Assembly (NCBI GenBank): GCA_035551355.1
Contig: DASZNF010000040.1
Span: 28,345 to 92,344 of the forward strand
Direction of reading: 5' to 3'
Length of the DNA stretch: 64,000 nt
Source: DATATV01 sp035551355
GTDB taxonomy: Bacteria; Actinomycetota; Actinomycetes; Mycobacteriales; Pseudonocardiaceae
Every line of letters starts with the position of its first letter. Positions within the stretch are counted from its first letter, which is position 1. The notes below the pieces were generated by a model. That model made no database searches and was not told the origin of the DNA. It saw nothing but the letters and a program-made list of their open reading frames with translations. The translations under genes and the position numbers were made by a program. Below, piece by piece: positions 17,444 to 25,324 of this stretch.

Positions 17444-18637
17444 GTGACCACTCTCGAGCCGGTTCAGTGGGACCCCTACGACCGCGGTCTGGTACTCGAT
17501 CCGTACCCGACCTACCGCCGGATGCGCGACGAAACACCCTTGTACTACAACAAGGAGCACGACTTCTACGCGGTCACTCGGTACGAGGACTGCGAGCGCG
17601 GACTGCCGGACTGGCGGACCTTCTCCTCGGCCCGGGGCGCCATCCTGGAGATCATCAAGTCCGGCATCGAGATTCCGCCCGGCACGCTGATCTTCGAGGA
17701 TCCCACCAACCACGACCTGCATCGGCGGCTGCTGTCCGGTGTGTTCACCGTGCGGCGGATCAACGCCCTGGAGCCGAAGGTGCGCGACTTCTGCGTGAGC
17801 GTGCTCGACCCGCTGGTCGGCAGCAACCGGTTCGACCTGATCGCCGAAGTCAGCGCACAGTTGCCGATGAGGGTGATCGGGATGCTGCTGGGCATTCCGG
17901 AAGCCGACCAGGAGGCGGCGCGCGACTCTGCCGACAGCAGCCTGCGCACCGAGAGCGGCGGCAAGATGGAGCTGCGCGGCGGTGCCAACCTGACCAACGA
18001 GATGTTCGCCGACTACGTCGACTGGCGCCGCGAGCACCCGTCCGACGATCTGATGACCGAGCTGATGACCGCCGAGTTCGAGGACGAGCACGGCGTGCGG
18101 CGCACCCTCACCCGGGACGAGGTGCTGACCTACGTCACCATCGTCTCCGGCGCGGGCAACGAGACCACCGGCCGGCTGATCGGCTGGATGGGCAGCATCC
18201 TGGCCCAGCACCCGGAACAGCGCCGCGAGATCGTGGACGACCCGTCGCTCATCCCGGCCGCGGTGGAGGAAACGCTGCGCTACGAACCACCCGGCCCGTT
18301 CCTGGCCCGCTACGTCACCACCGATGTGGAGTTCCACGGCCAGACCGTGCCCGAGGGCAGCACGATGCTGTTCATCACCGGTTCGGCCAACCGGGACGAA
18401 CGCCGCATCCCGGACGCCGAGAAGTTCGACATCCACCGCAAGCCCGGCCCCAAGCTGACCTTCGGCATGGGCGTGCACTTCTGCCTCGGCGCCGCGCTGG
18501 CCCGGCTGGAGGGCCGGATCGCCATGGAGGAAATCCTCAAGCGGTTCCCGAAGTGGGAGGTGGACTGGGTCAACGCCAAACTGGCCGAGACGTCATCGGT
18601 GCGCGGCTGGGAAACCCTGCCGATCCTGACCGGCTGA
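17444..18637 (+). CDS. Cytochrome P450
   Basis: 397 residues from GTG at 17444, with ctggaggaac upstream. P450 signatures: I-helix AGNETT (237-242), K-helix EETLR (275-279) and heme loop FGMGVHFCLG (340-349, Cys347). It is a soluble class I bacterial P450 that needs a ferredoxin and reductase; none is adjacent. Located directly after the mce operon, so it may hydroxylate the imported lipid, as CYP125 and CYP142 do for cholesterol, although it is not clearly either of those. It is convergent with the TetR gene 11 bp downstream. Confidence 0.92.
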   Translation: MTTLEPVQWDPYDRGLVLDPYPTYRRMRDETPLYYNKEHDFYAVTRYEDCERGLPDWRTFSSARGAILEIIKSGIEIPPGTLIFEDPTNHDLHRRLLSGVFTVRRINALEPKVRDFCVSVLDPLVGSNRFDLIAEVSAQLPMRVIGMLLGIPEADQEAARDSADSSLRTESGGKMELRGGANLTNEMFADYVDWRREHPSDDLMTELMTAEFEDEHGVRRTLTRDEVLTYVTIVSGAGNETTGRLIGWMGSILAQHPEQRREIVDDPSLIPAAVEETLRYEPPGPFLARYVTTDVEFHGQTVPEGSTMLFITGSANRDERRIPDAEKFDIHRKPGPKLTFGMGVHFCLGAALARLEGRIAMEEILKRFPKWEVDWVNAKLAETSSVRGWETLPILTG

Positions 18638-18648
18638 GGGAAATCCCG

Positions 18649-19281
18649 TCAGATGAGCGCGACCTTCCGGGTGGCGCGCCGGGTCTTGCCCGCGGCCCGG
18701 CCGTCACCCTCGACCTCATCGATGAACGTGGTGAGCCACCCGATCGCGTCGTCGTGGCCCAGGGAAAGCCCCAGATTGTCTTCCAGGCCAAGGACTCGGC
18801 CGATCGCCGCCATCAGCACGACCAGCACCGCGGGCGGGCACGCCTGCGGCGAGATGCGGTAGCGCCGCAGGATTTCGGTCACCGATTCGACCTGCATCGC
18901 GCGGAACTTCTCCGCGTACCGCAGGACTTCGGCCCGGATCGCCGGACGGTGGTTGGCCAGTGCGGTCAGCTCGGTGGTGAACGCCGCGCCGGTGCCGTCG
19001 GTGCTGAACTCCCACAGGGCGCGCAGTGGCCGCTCCGAGTCGAGCAGTTCCCGTTGGCTTTTCAAGCCTTCCTCGGCCCGGCGTTCGAACAGGGCGAGGA
19101 ACAACTCGTCCATGGTGCCGAAATAGTAGTGCACCAGCTGGGATTTCAGGCCGGCCGCCCGCGCGACCCGCCGCGAGGTCACCGCGGTGTAGCCCTCCTC
19201 CAGCATGAGCTGTTCGGCCGCGTCGAGCAGCACGGTCCGGTTCTTCGCGTCCGGCGCACCGATCCGACGCTCCGACACCAT
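18649..19281 (-). CDS. TetR-family transcriptional regulator, paralogue of the gene at 683
   Basis: 210 residues from ATG at 19281, chosen because gggaggcggggc precedes it; GTG 19299 would add six residues. The helix-turn-helix lies at about residues 10-60 (LLDAAEQLMLEEGYTAVTSRR; GLKSQLVHYYF). It is highly similar along its length to the TetR at 683-1297, including the ACPPA and GLED/GLEQ segments of the effector domain, so both probably recognise related ligands or operators. It ends in a basic tail (KTRRATRKVALI). Convergent with the upstream P450 and followed on the minus strand by another P450 gene's 3' end. Confidence 0.88.
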   Translation of the reverse strand: MVSERRIGAPDAKNRTVLLDAAEQLMLEEGYTAVTSRRVARAAGLKSQLVHYYFGTMDELFLALFERRAEEGLKSQRELLDSERPLRALWEFSTDGTGAAFTTELTALANHRPAIRAEVLRYAEKFRAMQVESVTEILRRYRISPQACPPAVLVVLMAAIGRVLGLEDNLGLSLGHDDAIGWLTTFIDEVEGDGRAAGKTRRATRKVALI

Positions 19282-19352
19282 GCCCCGCCTCCCATGCACC
19301 GCGGCTGCTCATCCGTCTCCGATGGTAGCCGCTGGTGCCGGGCGTGGGCGGT

Positions 19353-20585
19353 CTACCAGGCCACCGGCAGTTCGTAGAGGCCGTAGGCCGGGCCGTCGTC
19401 GATGAACTCGAGTTCGTGGACCGGCGCGGCGAGGTGAATCGTCGGTATGCGCTGGAAAATCGTGCCCAGAACGACCTGCAGTTCGACGCGCGCCAACTGC
19501 CGGCCCACGCATTCGTGGCGGCCGAACCCGAACGCGTGGTGCCCGCGGGCCGGTCGGGTCAGGTCGAGAGTGGCCGGATCCGGGAATCGCCGGGGATCGC
19601 GATTGGCCGTGGCGAATTCGATGATGATGCCCTCGCCGGCGCGGATCAGCACCTCGCCGACCCGGATGTCCGCATTGGCGATGCGATGCTGTCCATTGTG
19701 GATGACGCCGAGATAGCGCAGCAGTTCCTCGGCCGCGTTCGCGACCGTCGCCGGGTCCTGACTGTTGCGCAGCACCGCGAGCTGGCGCGGATTCTCCAGC
19801 AGCGCCAGGACGCTGAGCCCGATCATGTTCGCGCTGGTCTCGTGTCCGGCGACCAGCAGTCCGAGTCCCAGCTGCGCCGCTTCGAGTTCGGTGGCCCGGC
19901 CCGCGGTGACCTGCCGGGCCAGTTCGGACAGCACGTCCGCCCTCGGCTCGGCCACCCGTTGCCGCACCAGCTCGACCAGGTAATCGACCTGTGCGGTGAA
20001 CGATTCCCGGTGCTGGTCGGGGGTCGCGTCCCGGTCGACGCCGATGGCGGCGTGGTGTTCGAAGAACTCCTGATCGCGTTCGGGCACGCCGAGCAGCTCG
20101 GTGATGGTCAAGGTCGGCAGCGGCACCGCGAAATCCTTGACCAGATCGGCCGGGGCCGGGCACCAGACCATGGCGTCGAGCAACTCCTCGGCCAGCCGCT
20201 GGACCACCGGCCGCACGGCCCGGACGCGCTGGGCGGTGAGCGGCGCCGCCATCATCCGGCGGTAACGCGCGTGCCGCGATGGGTCGGCGATGAACATGGA
20301 GCCGGTCCGGTGCGGGGTCTGCGCGGCGAACTCCTCGCTCCAGTGCGGAAATCCGGGCAGCCGGTGGTCCACACTCACTCGCGGGTCGGACAGCAACGCC
20401 CGTTGTTCGGCGTGCCCGGTGACGATCCACGGCGTGCCGCCGCTGGGCATCCGCACCCGGGACACCGGGTGCTCGGCGACGGTCGAGCCGAGTTCGGTCG
20501 GCGGGTCGAAGGGACGGCCGGACGCGCGCACCATCGGGACGGGCGGCGCACTGTCGATCGACACCGGTGTCGCTGTCTCGAACAT
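19353..20585 (-). CDS. Cytochrome P450 (CYP105-like)
   Basis: 410 residues from ATG at 20585 (gaaggagcgcggaaggac upstream). Signatures: WSEEF and HARYRRMMAAPLT in the B and C helices, I-helix AGHETS (246-251), EELLR (286-290) and heme loop FGFGRHECVG (352-361, Cys359). The overall pattern is CYP105-like. No redox partner is adjacent. The promoter carries a strong palindrome that recurs upstream of the ferredoxin at 63148, which suggests co-regulation with, and possibly electron supply from, that distant ferredoxin. Confidence 0.92.
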   Translation of the reverse strand: MFETATPVSIDSAPPVPMVRASGRPFDPPTELGSTVAEHPVSRVRMPSGGTPWIVTGHAEQRALLSDPRVSVDHRLPGFPHWSEEFAAQTPHRTGSMFIADPSRHARYRRMMAAPLTAQRVRAVRPVVQRLAEELLDAMVWCPAPADLVKDFAVPLPTLTITELLGVPERDQEFFEHHAAIGVDRDATPDQHRESFTAQVDYLVELVRQRVAEPRADVLSELARQVTAGRATELEAAQLGLGLLVAGHETSANMIGLSVLALLENPRQLAVLRNSQDPATVANAAEELLRYLGVIHNGQHRIANADIRVGEVLIRAGEGIIIEFATANRDPRRFPDPATLDLTRPARGHHAFGFGRHECVGRQLARVELQVVLGTIFQRIPTIHLAAPVHELEFIDDGPAYGLYELPVAW

Positions 20586-20658
20586 GTCCTTCCGCGCTCC
20601 TTCGATGCGATTGCCCCCGACGAGCCGAGTGCGTTCGAGTGAACACCGCTTCGGCTGA

Positions 20659-20713
20659 TTGAGTCAACCGGTTGATTCAAAACGACGCAGTTTCGCCAAT
20701 CAACTGACTGAAA
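20659..20713. promoter_or_regulatory. Bipartite operator upstream of the P450 at 19353
   Basis: Site 1 at 20659-20680 is a near-perfect 22-bp palindrome (TTGAGTCAACC / GGTTGATTCAA). Site 2 at 20697-20713 is CAATCAACTGACTGAAA. Both recur in the 63343-63481 intergenic region: 19 consecutive bases of site 1 (AATCAACCGGTTGACTCAA on the minus strand here) and 15 of 17 bases of site 2. Centre-to-centre spacing is about 35 bp here and 34 bp there. The size and symmetry suit a TetR-family dimer. It lies 74-128 bp upstream of the P450 start codon. Confidence 0.65.
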
Positions 20714-20739
20714 TGCGCTGTAGTCGTTCGACACTTCGA

Positions 20740-22017
20740 CTACTGGAACAGTCCAACGACGGCATCGCCGACCAGGTACGTGTTCAGTCCGGTGATGAGC
20801 ACCGTGAGTACGGCCAGCAATGCCGTCGTGCCCCGCCGATTGACCAGATCGCCCATCACCTTCCCGTCCCGGGTGAGCACCAGCAGCGGCACCAACGCGA
20901 ACGGAATCCCCAGCGACAGCCCCACCTGCGAGTACAGCAGGGCCTGGCTGGTGTCGACCGCGAACCCGAGAACCACCAGCGAGGGCACCATGGTCAGCGC
21001 CCGCCGGAGCACCAGTGGGATGCGCACGTTCACGAACCCGGCCATCACCACCTGCCCGGCACAGGTCCCCACACTGGACGAGGACAGTCCGGAGGCCATC
21101 AATGCGACCCCGAACGCCAGGGCCGCTCCCCCGCCGACCAACGAGGCCAGTTGCGCATGCACGCCCGCGAAATCGCCGGTCCCGTGGCCGGGACGGTGCA
21201 GCAAGGCGGCGGCCACCCACAGCATGGCGAGATTGACCAGCCCTGCCGCGCCCAGCCCGAGCACGCAATCCCAGGTGTTGTACCGCGACAACGTGCGCCG
21301 GCCGCGCGCGTCCGCCGCGTGAATCCGGTTGCTCTGCAACGCCGAGTGCAGGTAGACCACGTGCGGCATGACGGTCGCACCGACGATGGCGACGACCAGT
21401 TCCAGCGAGTCGCCGCCATCGGTTCCGGGCACCAGTCCCGCGGTCAACTGTCCGTAGTCCTGGTGTCCCACCGCGAAGAACAGGTAGCCGAACCCGCCCG
21501 CGATCAGCACCAACAGCGCCACGATGGCCAGTTCGAACTTCCGGAACCCGCGCTGCTCCAGCGCCAGGATCAGGAAGGCCAGCGCCCCGGTGATCAAACC
21601 GGCCGGCAACGGTGGCACGCCGAACACCAGGTTCAGCCCGGCCGCGGCGCCCACGAACTCGGCCAGATCGGTGGCCATCGCGACGAGTTCGGCCTGGATC
21701 CACAGCAGCGCGTTCGTCCGCCGGCCGTAGCGCGCCCGGCACAACTCGGGCAGGCTGCGCCCGGTGGCCAGCCCGGCCTTCGAGGTCAGGTACTGCACGA
21801 CAATGGCCACCAGGTTGGCCAGCACGATCGCCCAGCCGAGCCGGTAGCCGTGGGCCGCGCCGCCCAGGAAGTTGGTGGCGAAGTTGCCCGGATCGACATA
21901 GGCCACCGAGGCGATCAGCGCCGGGCCGAACAACCCGACCGCGCCCCGCACCCGGCCCCGGCGCATGACCTCGCTCAGCAGCACCCGCGGGGCGGTCCGG
22001 ACCGCCTCCGCGGTCAC
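20740..22017 (-). CDS. mntH: NRAMP-family divalent metal transporter (MntH-like)
   Basis: 425 residues from GTG at 22017, whose GTGA overlaps the stop of the preceding acyl-CoA dehydrogenase gene. Eleven or so hydrophobic helices. Metal-site motif DPGN at 42-45 (ASVAYVDPGNFATN) and the conserved MPHVVYLHS at 217-225 are both present, which identifies an NRAMP proton-coupled Mn2+/Fe2+ importer. It looks out of place among catabolic genes but is translationally coupled to an acyl-CoA dehydrogenase. The open frame extends upstream of 22017 only as shadow within the neighbouring gene. Confidence 0.9.
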   Translation of the reverse strand: MTAEAVRTAPRVLLSEVMRRGRVRGAVGLFGPALIASVAYVDPGNFATNFLGGAAHGYRLGWAIVLANLVAIVVQYLTSKAGLATGRSLPELCRARYGRRTNALLWIQAELVAMATDLAEFVGAAAGLNLVFGVPPLPAGLITGALAFLILALEQRGFRKFELAIVALLVLIAGGFGYLFFAVGHQDYGQLTAGLVPGTDGGDSLELVVAIVGATVMPHVVYLHSALQSNRIHAADARGRRTLSRYNTWDCVLGLGAAGLVNLAMLWVAAALLHRPGHGTGDFAGVHAQLASLVGGGAALAFGVALMASGLSSSSVGTCAGQVVMAGFVNVRIPLVLRRALTMVPSLVVLGFAVDTSQALLYSQVGLSLGIPFALVPLLVLTRDGKVMGDLVNRRGTTALLAVLTVLITGLNTYLVGDAVVGLFQ

Positions 22018-23201
22018 CTCGGTTCCCGCGGCAACCCGAGTCCGCGTTCGGCGATCTGGGTGCGCAGCACCTCGTTGGCGCCCCCGGCGATCGTGTAGGC
22101 CCGGGAGTACAGGTGCGCGTCCTGCCACCAGCCGCCGTCGACCGCGGCCGGGTCCTCTTCGGTCAGCAGGCCGTCGGTGCCCTGCAGCCGGACGGCGAAC
22201 GCGGTGAGATCGTGGTTGAGCTCGCTGAAGAAGATCTTCCCGATCAGCGAGTCGGCCGGTTGTTCGGCGCCGTGCAGCATCCGCGACTGGGCCAGGCCGA
22301 TCATCGCGGCGTTGACGTAGGTCCGGGTGGCCAGTTCGCCGATCGCCTGACGCGTCGCGGAATCCTCGATCGCCGGGCGGCCACCGACCGGCGCCCGCTC
22401 GGCCAGCAGCAGCAGATCGCCGAGCGCGGTGACCAGTTCCACCCCGTGCGCGGCGACGCCGGATCGCTCCTGGCCGAGGCTGCGCATGGCCACCCGCCAG
22501 CCCTCGTCCACCCGGCCCAGCACGTCCGCGGCCGGAATCCTGACCTCGTCGAGGAAAACCTCGTTGAAGTCGGTGGTTCCGGTGATCTCACGCAGCGGCC
22601 GGACGCCCACGCCGGGGCTGCGCATATCAAGCGCGAACGCGGTGATTCCCTTGTGCTTGGGCGCTTCCGGGTTGGTCCGCGCGAGCAGGTAGCCGCGGTC
22701 GGCGTGCTGTCCGTTGGTGGTCCACACTTTCTGGCCGGTCACCACGAACTCCTCGCCCTCCCGGCGGGCCCGGGTGCGCAACACGGCCAGGTCGCTGCCC
22801 GCGCCGGGTTCGCTGAACAGCTGGCACCAGATGTCCTCGCCACCGCGAATCCGGGGCAGGAACCGAGCCCGTTGCTGGTCGGTGCCGAACTCGATCACCG
22901 CGGCCGAGGCCAGCGCGGCCGCCCCGACCGGCGGCCAGGTGCGGGACCGGGCGATCTCCTCGGCCACGATGGACGATTCCAGCGGGTGCGCCTGCGGCCG
23001 GCCGCCGTACTCGGCGGGCCAGTCGATGCCGAGGAAACCGGCCGCGTAGAGCTTCGCCGTCCACTCCCGGATGGCCGGGATCAGCTCGGGGTCGGGGGCG
23101 CGGACGCCCGCGTGCGGCTTGACGCCGGGGGCGTGCTCGGCGACGAAGTCGCGCACCTTCCGCCGGAACGCCTCGAGCTCCGCTGTGGACGTCGGCCGCA
23201 T
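22014..23201 (-). CDS. Acyl-CoA dehydrogenase
   Basis: 395 residues from ATG at 23201 with gggtgggaacag upstream. Three-domain acyl-CoA dehydrogenase: N-terminal helices with WPAEYGGRPQ, FAD-binding QLFSEPGAGSD and TTNGQHAD in the beta domain, and a C-terminal helical domain with AYTIAGGANEVLRTQIAERG. It would introduce a 2,3 double bond into an acyl-CoA using FAD. Divergent from another acyl-CoA dehydrogenase (23312) that lacks a clear C-terminal base motif, so the two may form a heteromer as in steroid side-chain FadE pairs. Confidence 0.9.
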   Translation of the reverse strand: MRPTSTAELEAFRRKVRDFVAEHAPGVKPHAGVRAPDPELIPAIREWTAKLYAAGFLGIDWPAEYGGRPQAHPLESSIVAEEIARSRTWPPVGAAALASAAVIEFGTDQQRARFLPRIRGGEDIWCQLFSEPGAGSDLAVLRTRARREGEEFVVTGQKVWTTNGQHADRGYLLARTNPEAPKHKGITAFALDMRSPGVGVRPLREITGTTDFNEVFLDEVRIPAADVLGRVDEGWRVAMRSLGQERSGVAAHGVELVTALGDLLLLAERAPVGGRPAIEDSATRQAIGELATRTYVNAAMIGLAQSRMLHGAEQPADSLIGKIFFSELNHDLTAFAVRLQGTDGLLTEEDPAAVDGGWWQDAHLYSRAYTIAGGANEVLRTQIAERGLGLPREPR

Positions 23202-23311
23202 CTGTTCCCACCCTTCACCGATCGCGTTATCAGGACACTTTACCTGGCACTCGACTCCATGTGAACGCACTCATACTCGACCAACGGTCTAAAAGAGGAT
23301 AATTTATTCGG
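23202..23311. promoter_or_regulatory. Divergent promoter between two acyl-CoA dehydrogenase genes
   Basis: 110 bp, relatively AT-rich near 23270-23310. On the minus strand it contains GAGTGC twice, similar to the GAGTGCAC element seen at 35374 and 39513. GACCAACGGTC at about 23278-23288 is a short inverted repeat. No confident -10/-35 pair. Confidence 0.35.
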
Positions 23312-24424
23312 GTGCACTTCGAGCTCAGTGACGAACAGGCGATGCTGCGCGAGACGTCACGCGACCTGCTCGCGCCGCGCGCCTCCGGCACCATCGACCG
23401 AGCCCAACTCGACCGGGACGACGACATCGACCCGGCCCGGTGGCAACTCATGGCCGAACTCGGCTGGCCCGGGCTCGCCCTGCCCGAACAGCACGGCGGC
23501 TCCGGGCAGGGACTGGTCGAATTGGCTTTGCTGGCCGAGGAAATCGGCCGCGCCGCCGCCCCCGGTCCTCTGCTGTCCACCGCCCTGGTCGGCCGTGCGC
23601 TCAGCCTCGGCGGTGCACCGCAACTCCAGGCCGAGGTGGTGCCTTTGCTGGCTGAGGGGACGGCCTGGGCGAGTTGGGCATTTGCCGAGCCGCACCAGCC
23701 GTGGACGCCGGAGGGCGTGCACGCCACCGCGCGGACCGACGGCGACACGGTGATGCTGGACGGCGTCAAAACCGCAGTGCAGGACGCCGGGGGCGCCCGC
23801 TGGCTGCTGGTCACCGCCCGCCACGAGAACACCCTCGCGTCCTTTCTGGTCGACCGGAACCAGCCCGGGGTCACCGTCCGACGGCAACGCGTCCTCGATC
23901 TGACCCGCGCGTTCTACGAGATCCGGCTCGACGGAGTCCGGATATCGCGCGAACGCGCACTGCTGGACGGCGCTGCCGGTGTCCAGCGGTTGCTGGACGA
24001 GGCGTTCGTTCTGGTGTCAGCGGAAACTCTCGGCGTAATGGACCGAATGCTCGAGATGACCGTGGCGCACCTCAAGGTCCGCGTCCAGTTCGACCGGCCG
24101 GTGGGCTCTTTCCAAGCGGTCAAACACAAGTGCGCGAACATGGCCATGCTCGTGCACGGCACCCGCGCGGCCACCTACCTGGCCGCCATGACCGCCGACG
24201 CCGAGGACGCCGGCGCGGCCCGGAGCGCCTGCGTGGCCGCGTCCTGGGCCAGCACCGGGGCCGCGGACGTGGCCGGTGAGGCGTTGCAGTTGCACGGCGG
24301 TGTCGGCTTCACCTGGGAACACGATCTGCATCTGTATCTGCGCCGGGCCAAGGCCGATGCGGTGCTGTTCGGCGACGACACGGTGCACCGCGACCGGCTG
24401 TGCGAACTCATCCGGCAGTCCTGA
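23312..24424 (+). CDS. Acyl-CoA dehydrogenase (FadE28-like short form)
   Basis: 370 residues from GTG at 23312 (agaggat upstream). N-terminal domain with LPEQHGGSGQGLVEL, a reduced beta domain without the usual SEPGAGSD motif (here AFAEPHQPWTPEG), and a C-terminal domain with HLKVRVQFDRPVGSFQAVKH and LHGGVGFTWEHDLHLYLRRA. This pattern is typical of the alpha- or beta-type partner of the heterotetrameric steroid acyl-CoA dehydrogenases, in which one subunit supplies only part of the active site. Likely partner: the divergent gene at 22014. An SDR gene follows 17 bp later. Confidence 0.88.
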   Translation: MHFELSDEQAMLRETSRDLLAPRASGTIDRAQLDRDDDIDPARWQLMAELGWPGLALPEQHGGSGQGLVELALLAEEIGRAAAPGPLLSTALVGRALSLGGAPQLQAEVVPLLAEGTAWASWAFAEPHQPWTPEGVHATARTDGDTVMLDGVKTAVQDAGGARWLLVTARHENTLASFLVDRNQPGVTVRRQRVLDLTRAFYEIRLDGVRISRERALLDGAAGVQRLLDEAFVLVSAETLGVMDRMLEMTVAHLKVRVQFDRPVGSFQAVKHKCANMAMLVHGTRAATYLAAMTADAEDAGAARSACVAASWASTGAADVAGEALQLHGGVGFTWEHDLHLYLRRAKADAVLFGDDTVHRDRLCELIRQS

Positions 24425-24441
24425 GCGAGGAGGGGATTCCC

Positions 24442-25212
24442 GTGGAGATCAAGGGAAAGAAGGCCGTGGTGTGCGGCGGGGCGTCGGGTCTTGGCCGGGC
24501 CAGCGCCGAATTGCTGGCCGCGCGCGGCGCGGACGTCGCGGTGCTCGACCGGCCCGACTCGGCCGGAGCCGAGGTGGCGGCCGCGGTCGGTGGCGCCTTT
24601 CATCCGGTCGACGTCACCGACTTCGAGGGCGCCGAACAGGCGCTGGCCGCCGCGGTCGAGGGCCTTGGCGGGCTGCACGTGGCCGTCACCACCGCCGGTG
24701 GCGGCGCGGTCCGGCGCACGCTGTCCAAGGACGGCCCGCATGATCTGGCTTCGTTCCGCCAGATCATGGATCTCAACGCGGTGGCGACGTTCAACATCAG
24801 CCGGCTGGCCGCGGCCCACATGAGCCGCAACGAACCGGAGGATCCCGACGTCACCGGCGAACGCGGGGTGGTCGTCAACACCTCGTCCATCGCCGCGTTC
24901 GAGGGCCAGGTCGGCCAGGTCGCCTACAGCGCGGCCAAGGCCGCCATCGCCGGCATGTGCCTGACCATGGCCCGCGACCTCGGCTCGCTGGGCATCCGGG
25001 TGCTGGCCATCGCGCCCAGCCTGTTCGAGACCGGTGCGGTGCGCCGGATTCCGGCCGAGACCAAGGTCGCGCTGGTCAAGGACGCCGCGTTCCCCCGGCG
25101 GTTGGGCCGGCCCGAGGAGTACGCCAAGCTGGTGCTGGCCATCGTGGAGAACCCCATGCTCAACGGCCAGTGTCTGCGGCTGGACGCCGGGCAGCGGTTC
25201 GCACCGAAGTGA
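24442..25212 (+). CDS. Short-chain dehydrogenase, 3-hydroxyacyl-CoA dehydrogenase type
   Basis: 256 residues from GTG at 24442 with gaggagggg upstream. SDR motifs: GGASGLGRA at about 12-20, D in LDRPD for NAD binding, TTAGGG in place of NAG, serine in TSSIAAFEGQVGQVAYS and Y-xxx-K in YSAAKAA. The AFEGQVGQ segment is typical of type II 3-hydroxyacyl-CoA dehydrogenases (17-beta-HSD10 type). A paralogue of the same length is at 48585. Probably in one transcript with the preceding acyl-CoA dehydrogenase. Confidence 0.88.
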   Translation: MEIKGKKAVVCGGASGLGRASAELLAARGADVAVLDRPDSAGAEVAAAVGGAFHPVDVTDFEGAEQALAAAVEGLGGLHVAVTTAGGGAVRRTLSKDGPHDLASFRQIMDLNAVATFNISRLAAAHMSRNEPEDPDVTGERGVVVNTSSIAAFEGQVGQVAYSAAKAAIAGMCLTMARDLGSLGIRVLAIAPSLFETGAVRRIPAETKVALVKDAAFPRRLGRPEEYAKLVLAIVENPMLNGQCLRLDAGQRFAPK

Positions 25213-25324
25213 CCGGGCCCGGAACAGTATCCTCAACCGCGCTCGCAGGGCGCGTCGCACTCGGCCGTCGTTCCCGGTTGACTAGACTGAGGGCACGCAA
25301 CAGTAGTCCTGAGGAGTTGGCCGC

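Noticed and set aside
20740..22128. Longer N-terminus for the NRAMP transporter
   Set aside because: The extra residues upstream of 22017 are Arg/Pro-rich and overlap the acyl-CoA dehydrogenase gene; the GTGA overlap start is more likely.
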